Shown here: positions 5,788 to 8,897 of the stretch, one piece after another | Numbering within the stretch: the first letter of the stretch is position 1 | Layout: each line of letters begins with the position of its first letter | NCBI GenBank assembly: GCA_005885015.1 | Contig: VAYG01000039.1 | Span: forward strand, 1 to 8,897 | Direction: 5' to 3' | Length of the DNA stretch: 8,897 bases | DNA from: Actinomycetota bacterium | GTDB taxonomy: Bacteria > Actinomycetota > UBA4738 | The notes under the pieces: generated by a model | Database searches by the model: none | Seen by the model: only the letters and a program-made list of their open reading frames with translations | Told to the model about the DNA's origin: nothing | Position numbers and translations under genes: made by a program

Positions 5788-5889
5788 GCACGGCAGCGGC
5801 TTCGGACTCGGTACTGAACCAAACCGCCGGGACTGCCGATATCCTCATCGGCCGAACGGGACCAGGGTCCGCCGAGGGGGTAGTCCGTC

Positions 5890-6453
5890 ATGACGGAGTT
5901 CGAGACAGTCACCGAGCACCCGGAGCAAGCGCAGAGCAACAGCCAGCCTGCACCTCCCCAACAGTCCTCTGCGGACGCGACCACCCGCTCGGTGGCCGAG
6001 CACCTCAGCTCCCTGTTGATCTCCGCCGACGGCGCCGCCCGGAAGATCGTGGAGGAGGCCGAGGCCAAGGCCAGGACCCAGCTCGCCGCCATGGAGCAGC
6101 GGGTCCGGGTGATCGAGGCCGAGGGCGCCAAGCTCGCCTCGTGGAGGCGGCAGACCGAGGAGATGGTCCAGGGGCTGGCCGGAGCCATCCGCGACCTCCG
6201 AAAGACGCTGGAGGAAGTCCCCGACCGGGTCAGCGAGGCCCTGTCCCCGCTGGCCTCCCACGTGCCGCTGGTCGTCCGCCAGCTGGACGAGCTGACCGGC
6301 TCGCTGCACGCGTCCCCGCCGGTCCCCGCGCCGGATGACGCCGCCGTGGCCCAGCCGGCCTCCCCGGCTCCGGCCGAGCCGGCCGCGCCTCAAGCCACGC
6401 CCGATTGGGGCGGGACGGTGGGCTGGGACGACCTCGACGAAGAGCAGGCCTGA
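5890..6453 (+). CDS. DivIVA-like coiled-coil protein with Pro/Ala-rich tail
   Basis: A 187-residue protein. The N-terminus (1-30) is polar and rich in Gln and Pro. Residues about 33-110 are a long charged helix likely to form a coiled coil (ARKIVEEAEAKARTQLAAME is DivIVA/ATP-synthase-b-like). Then comes the module VPDRVSEALSPLASHVP (110-126), and a Pro/Ala-rich tail ending in acidic WDDLDEEQA. GAGGGGG at 5874-5880 is a ribosome site. No signal peptide or membrane segment was seen. The module at about 85-135 aligns without gaps to the next protein. I do not recognise a specific function; a polar or septal scaffold role is inferred from DivIVA resemblance only. Confidence 0.7.
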   Translation: MTEFETVTEHPEQAQSNSQPAPPQQSSADATTRSVAEHLSSLLISADGAARKIVEEAEAKARTQLAAMEQRVRVIEAEGAKLASWRRQTEEMVQGLAGAIRDLRKTLEEVPDRVSEALSPLASHVPLVVRQLDELTGSLHASPPVPAPDDAAVAQPASPAPAEPAAPQATPDWGGTVGWDDLDEEQA

Positions 6454-6950
6454 TGGCGACCGACGCCTCGCTGATCGGCGGCTCCTCCGACCTCGGGAAG
6501 GGCCTGTTCGGCTACCGCAAGGGAGACGTCCAGCAGATGCTCTCGGACCGGGATCTCATGCTGCGCCAGGCCGAGAGCCGCATCCGAGGGTCTGAGGTTC
6601 GCATCAGCGAGCTCGAACGCACCCTCACCGAGTCCAACGATCGCAACGCCCGCCTGGAGGAGCAGCTCGAAAGGCTGCGTGGCCACGCCCAATCGCTCTC
6701 CACCCGCAACGCCGAGGTCGAAGCCCTGGCAGCGCGGGTCCAGGCCGAGGTGAAGACCATCGCGGCGTGGCGCCATCGCATCGTGGGGGCCGTCGGGGCG
6801 GTGGCCCCGGCCGTGACCCAGCTCCGCACGCTCCTGGACCAGGTCCCCGCCCGAGTGGAGCAGGCCCTCTCGCCCCTCGCCGTGGAGATCCCCAACACGA
6901 TCATGGCGATGGACGCCTTCGCCAAGGTCGCCCGCGGCTCCGAGATCTGA
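6453..6950 (+). CDS. DivIVA-domain coiled-coil protein, paralogue of the preceding gene product
   Basis: A 165-residue protein starting at the ATG that shares one base with the previous stop (TGATG), so the two are translationally coupled. The N-terminus GLFGYRKGDVQQMLSDRD (17-34) resembles the DivIVA start, where an aromatic Gly-Tyr loop precedes a helix. A coiled coil follows to about residue 103 (SELERTLTESNDRNARLEEQ). Residues 106-155 repeat the module of its neighbour: Trp, then 25 residues, then VPARVEQALSPLAVEIP. The pair is likely to form a heteromeric filament or complex, inferred from shared architecture and coupling. An upstream in-frame ATG at 6405 lies inside the previous gene and is not supported. 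Confidence 0.75.
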   Translation: MATDASLIGGSSDLGKGLFGYRKGDVQQMLSDRDLMLRQAESRIRGSEVRISELERTLTESNDRNARLEEQLERLRGHAQSLSTRNAEVEALAARVQAEVKTIAAWRHRIVGAVGAVAPAVTQLRTLLDQVPARVEQALSPLAVEIPNTIMAMDAFAKVARGSEI

Positions 6951-7084
6951 CCGACTCGCCGCGTCGCCCCTTCATTCCGAACGATCGCCGAGGGTCCCCG
7001 CTGCGGGCTGGGATGGCTCGGCGTAGGCTCGACCCAGGCTGGCCCGCCGTGCCGACCGTCACCGGCAAGAAGAAGGGGGAATCC

Positions 7085-7528
7085 ATGGCCACCACCGAAC
7101 CCGTTCCGGTCCCACCCGAACCAGCGACCGCGTCGGCGCCCTCCCCAACCGTTCGGCAGAAGAACGGCCTGGGTGTCGCCGCGCTGGTCCTGGGGGTGGC
7201 CAGCCTCGTCGCCGTCGTGTCGTTCGTGCTCTTCCCGCTGGCGCTGATCGGCGGGATCGTCGGCGTCATCTTCGGCACGATCGCCCTCATGCGCGCCGGC
7301 CGCGGTGTCTCCACGAACCGAGGGCAGGCCATCGCCGGGCTCACCTGCAGCGCCGTGGCGCTCATCTTGGCGATCGTGCTCTCGGTCAGGGTGGGAACGT
7401 GGGCGTCCGACAACCGCAAGCCGCTCACCCGGCTCGAGTCCTGCCTGTCGAAGGCCGGCAACGGAACGCAGGTGGGCGATTGCTTCGCCCGTTTCTCCCG
7501 GGAGATCAGCCGGACGCCGGGAGCCTGA
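7085..7528 (+). CDS. DUF4190-like membrane protein
   Basis: A 147-residue protein starting at ATG 7085 after AAGGGGGA. The N-terminus (1-27) is Pro-rich and cytoplasmic by inference. Residues about 29-69 form a hydrophobic hairpin (GVAALVLGVASLVAVVSFVL, then GGIVGVIFGTIAL) followed by MRAGRG; a further segment at 81-103 (AIAGLTCSAVALILAIVLSV) completes the DUF4190 pattern. The soluble C-terminal tail (104-147) has two cysteines (120, 133) and may lie outside the membrane. Function unknown. The 134-base gap before it holds no gene. Its 3' end overlaps the convergent hydrolase by 23 bases. Confidence 0.75.
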   Translation: MATTEPVPVPPEPATASAPSPTVRQKNGLGVAALVLGVASLVAVVSFVLFPLALIGGIVGVIFGTIALMRAGRGVSTNRGQAIAGLTCSAVALILAIVLSVRVGTWASDNRKPLTRLESCLSKAGNGTQVGDCFARFSREISRTPGA

Positions 7529-8897
7529 GCAGCACCTTCGAGAAGGTGATCGAGGAGAACAGGTTGTCGGGGCGCCACGTCGGCCCGTCCACCTGGGTGA
7601 GCTCGAGCTTCAGACGGTGTCCAGTTGAGAGCTGCCACGCCGTCGGCCACAGGGCGAATTCGATCCTCAGCGTGGAGCTGGGGTCCTTCGACACCAGCCG
7701 GTAGACGGCCCGGGTCACCAGGGTCTGGGTCCCCGACGCGGCGTCGACCTCCCACAGCCGGGCAGCGACCTCGGCGTTCGTGCCCGTGAGCGTGAGGTCG
7801 GCCGTGACCACCGGGCTGCCGATCAGCACGAACGAGTGGGTGGTCTCCGCCGACCAGGAGGCCACGCCGGCGTCCGTCTGCTCGGTGATGGTCCGGCATC
7901 CGGCGTTGGCGATGGGGTCGGCTGCCTCCGCTTCTGGTCCGGGCGGCGTGTCGCTCTGCGTGGTCTGGGTGTCGGTCCAGGAGAAGTTCACCCGGTCGGT
8001 GGCGAGATCGGCGAACCGGCTCGCCGTGCGCACCTCCAGCGTCTGCCCCCGCTCGCACCGGACCGTGGCCGCCATGTAGCGCGGCGTGGCCGGCCGGCTG
8101 CCCGCCATGACCGCGGCCAGCCAGTCGTTGGCCGTGTCGTTGGCCACGTGCCACACGGCTCGCGGGTTCCCCGCGTACGAATGGCCGAGGTCACCCAGGA
8201 AGGTCCACACGGGATACCGGGCCGCTTCCAGCCGTGCGCTCTGTTGGAGTGCCTGCACGCCGGGGAACAGCGGGTCGGTGAACCCCTGGATGTCGAAGAC
8301 CGGCACGCGCAGCTTGGGGACCGGCATGAAGAAGGGCGATCGGTACCGCCGGATCTGGGCCAGGGCCTTGGCAACGTCGGCGTTGCCCTCGTACGGCTCG
8401 CCGGCGGAGAGCCCCGCGTACCACCGGTTCAGGTCGGCCGTTGTATCGCTCACCGCGTACTGGGCGGTGGATTGGCCGAGAGCGTACAGGCCGTCCACGT
8501 AGCTCTTCTTCTCCACCCCGACCGGCTTCTCGTGCGGACCATCGGGGACTCCCGGAGCGCCGCCGGCGCCACGTCCGTTGTCGAGGAGGGACTGGGCCAG
8601 GTCGGTCCACGGGTACTTGGGGATGGCGGCGGTGAGCCGGAGCGGGACGCCATCCGGCGACGTCCACGGCGTGGTCGAGCCGTCCGGCAGCATGACCATG
8701 AGTGGGAGCGGCCCCGGCTGGCGGAGCGGAACGGACAGATCGACGTCGAGCGGCGTCCCGTCGAACGTGGCGACCCGCCCCGAGCAGATCACGAACGGCA
8801 CGCCTCCTCGTGGATGGTGCCGGCTCGACACCGTGAGGCCGAGCGGGCACGGGTCGCTCGCGGCGATGACCGCGCCAGGCACCGCGATCAGCGCCAG
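7506..8897 (-). CDS. Secreted S15/CocE-type alpha/beta hydrolase, 5' partial, lacking the nucleophile segment
   Basis: The frame is open to the window edge. The first visible residues, LALIAVPGAVIAASDPCPLG, look like the end of a signal peptide with an AAS-D cleavage site; the start lies outside. Visible family features are PWTSPDGVPLRLTAAIPKYP, then DLAQSLLDNGR, then SYVDGLYALGQ, the catalytic aspartate in GFTDPLFP and histidine in LGDLGHSYAGNP, and a C-terminal X-Pro dipeptidyl-peptidase-type beta-sandwich (HSFVLIGSPVVTADLTL ... TWRPDNLFSSITFSKVLLRL). In relatives the strand ending VML is followed by HGxGG and, later, GxSxGG with the nucleophile serine. Here LPLMVML joins directly to PDGSTTPWTSPDG at about 8688, so around 100 residues are missing without loss of frame. 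Family members cleave peptides or esters outside the cell. The protein as encoded is probably inactive, unless the deletion is an assembly artefact. Confidence 0.8.
   Translation of the reverse strand: MALIAVPGAVIAASDPCPLGLTVSSRHHPRGGVPFVICSGRVATFDGTPLDVDLSVPLRQPGPLPLMVMLPDGSTTPWTSPDGVPLRLTAAIPKYPWTDLAQSLLDNGRGAGGAPGVPDGPHEKPVGVEKKSYVDGLYALGQSTAQYAVSDTTADLNRWYAGLSAGEPYEGNADVAKALAQIRRYRSPFFMPVPKLRVPVFDIQGFTDPLFPGVQALQQSARLEAARYPVWTFLGDLGHSYAGNPRAVWHVANDTANDWLAAVMAGSRPATPRYMAATVRCERGQTLEVRTASRFADLATDRVNFSWTDTQTTQSDTPPGPEAEAADPIANAGCRTITEQTDAGVASWSAETTHSFVLIGSPVVTADLTLTGTNAEVAARLWEVDAASGTQTLVTRAVYRLVSKDPSSTLRIEFALWPTAWQLSTGHRLKLELTQVDGPTWRPDNLFSSITFSKVLLRLPASG

Noticed and set aside
5817..5845. 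Promoter for the DivIVA-like pair (TATCCT with a TGAACC -35)
   Set aside because: Both hexamers are poor matches; in GC-rich sequence this is not distinguishable from chance.
6901..8154. Minus-strand open frame of 417 codons across the DUF4190 and hydrolase genes
   Set aside because: It is an out-of-frame shadow of the hydrolase and antisense to the membrane protein; low-complexity Arg/Gly/His translation.
8390..8420. GLSAG in the hydrolase as a possible GxSxG nucleophile
   Set aside because: It lies in the stretch DLNRWYAGLSAGEPYEG, which in relatives is a conserved non-catalytic lid segment, not the strand-turn-helix nucleophile elbow.

Overview
The window is about two-thirds G+C, with compact genes, GTG starts, several stop/start overlaps and an apparently leaderless promoter. 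Together with a deazaflavin (F420)-type oxidoreductase, an Rv1284-like beta-carbonic anhydrase, DivIVA-like coiled-coil proteins and a stand-alone Clp-N protein, this suggests a chromosomal segment of an actinobacterium, probably an uncultured environmental lineage. This is inferred from gene content. I see no transposase, phage gene, CRISPR array, rRNA or tRNA.

Left part (1-1511, minus strand): an apparent operon reads beta-carbonic anhydrase, then peroxiredoxin, then a rhodanese-CBS protein that leaves the window at base 1. All three frames are interrupted. The carbonic anhydrase has an in-frame TAG. The peroxiredoxin has TGA exactly where the catalytic cysteine belongs, followed by a hairpin at the distance expected of a bacterial SECIS element. 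The rhodanese has TGA at a position where relatives usually carry cysteine, in its active-site loop, plus a separate frameshifting deletion. My best reading is that the peroxiredoxin is an uncalled selenoprotein and the rhodanese may be a second one. Pseudogene decay or sequence error is the competing explanation. A candidate promoter lies about 190 nt upstream of the carbonic anhydrase start, implying a long leader.

Middle part: a second minus-strand operon (3838 to 1751) encodes a Ddn-like deazaflavin-dependent oxidoreductase, a HAD phosphatase and a two-domain GNAT acetyltransferase, with very tight junctions. Divergent from it, a plus-strand operon starts at 3913 with a small helix-turn-helix protein, then a two-repeat Clp-N protein without ATPase, then a fusion of two GNAT domains. 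The shared intergenic region carries a good -35/-10 pair overlapped by repeated GTCAA/TTGAC half-sites.

Right part: two overlapping plus-strand genes encode small DivIVA-like coiled-coil proteins that share a homologous 50-residue module, followed by a DUF4190-like membrane protein. Converging on that gene is a secreted S15/CocE-type alpha/beta hydrolase, cut by the window edge. It appears to have lost, in frame, the segment holding its nucleophile serine.
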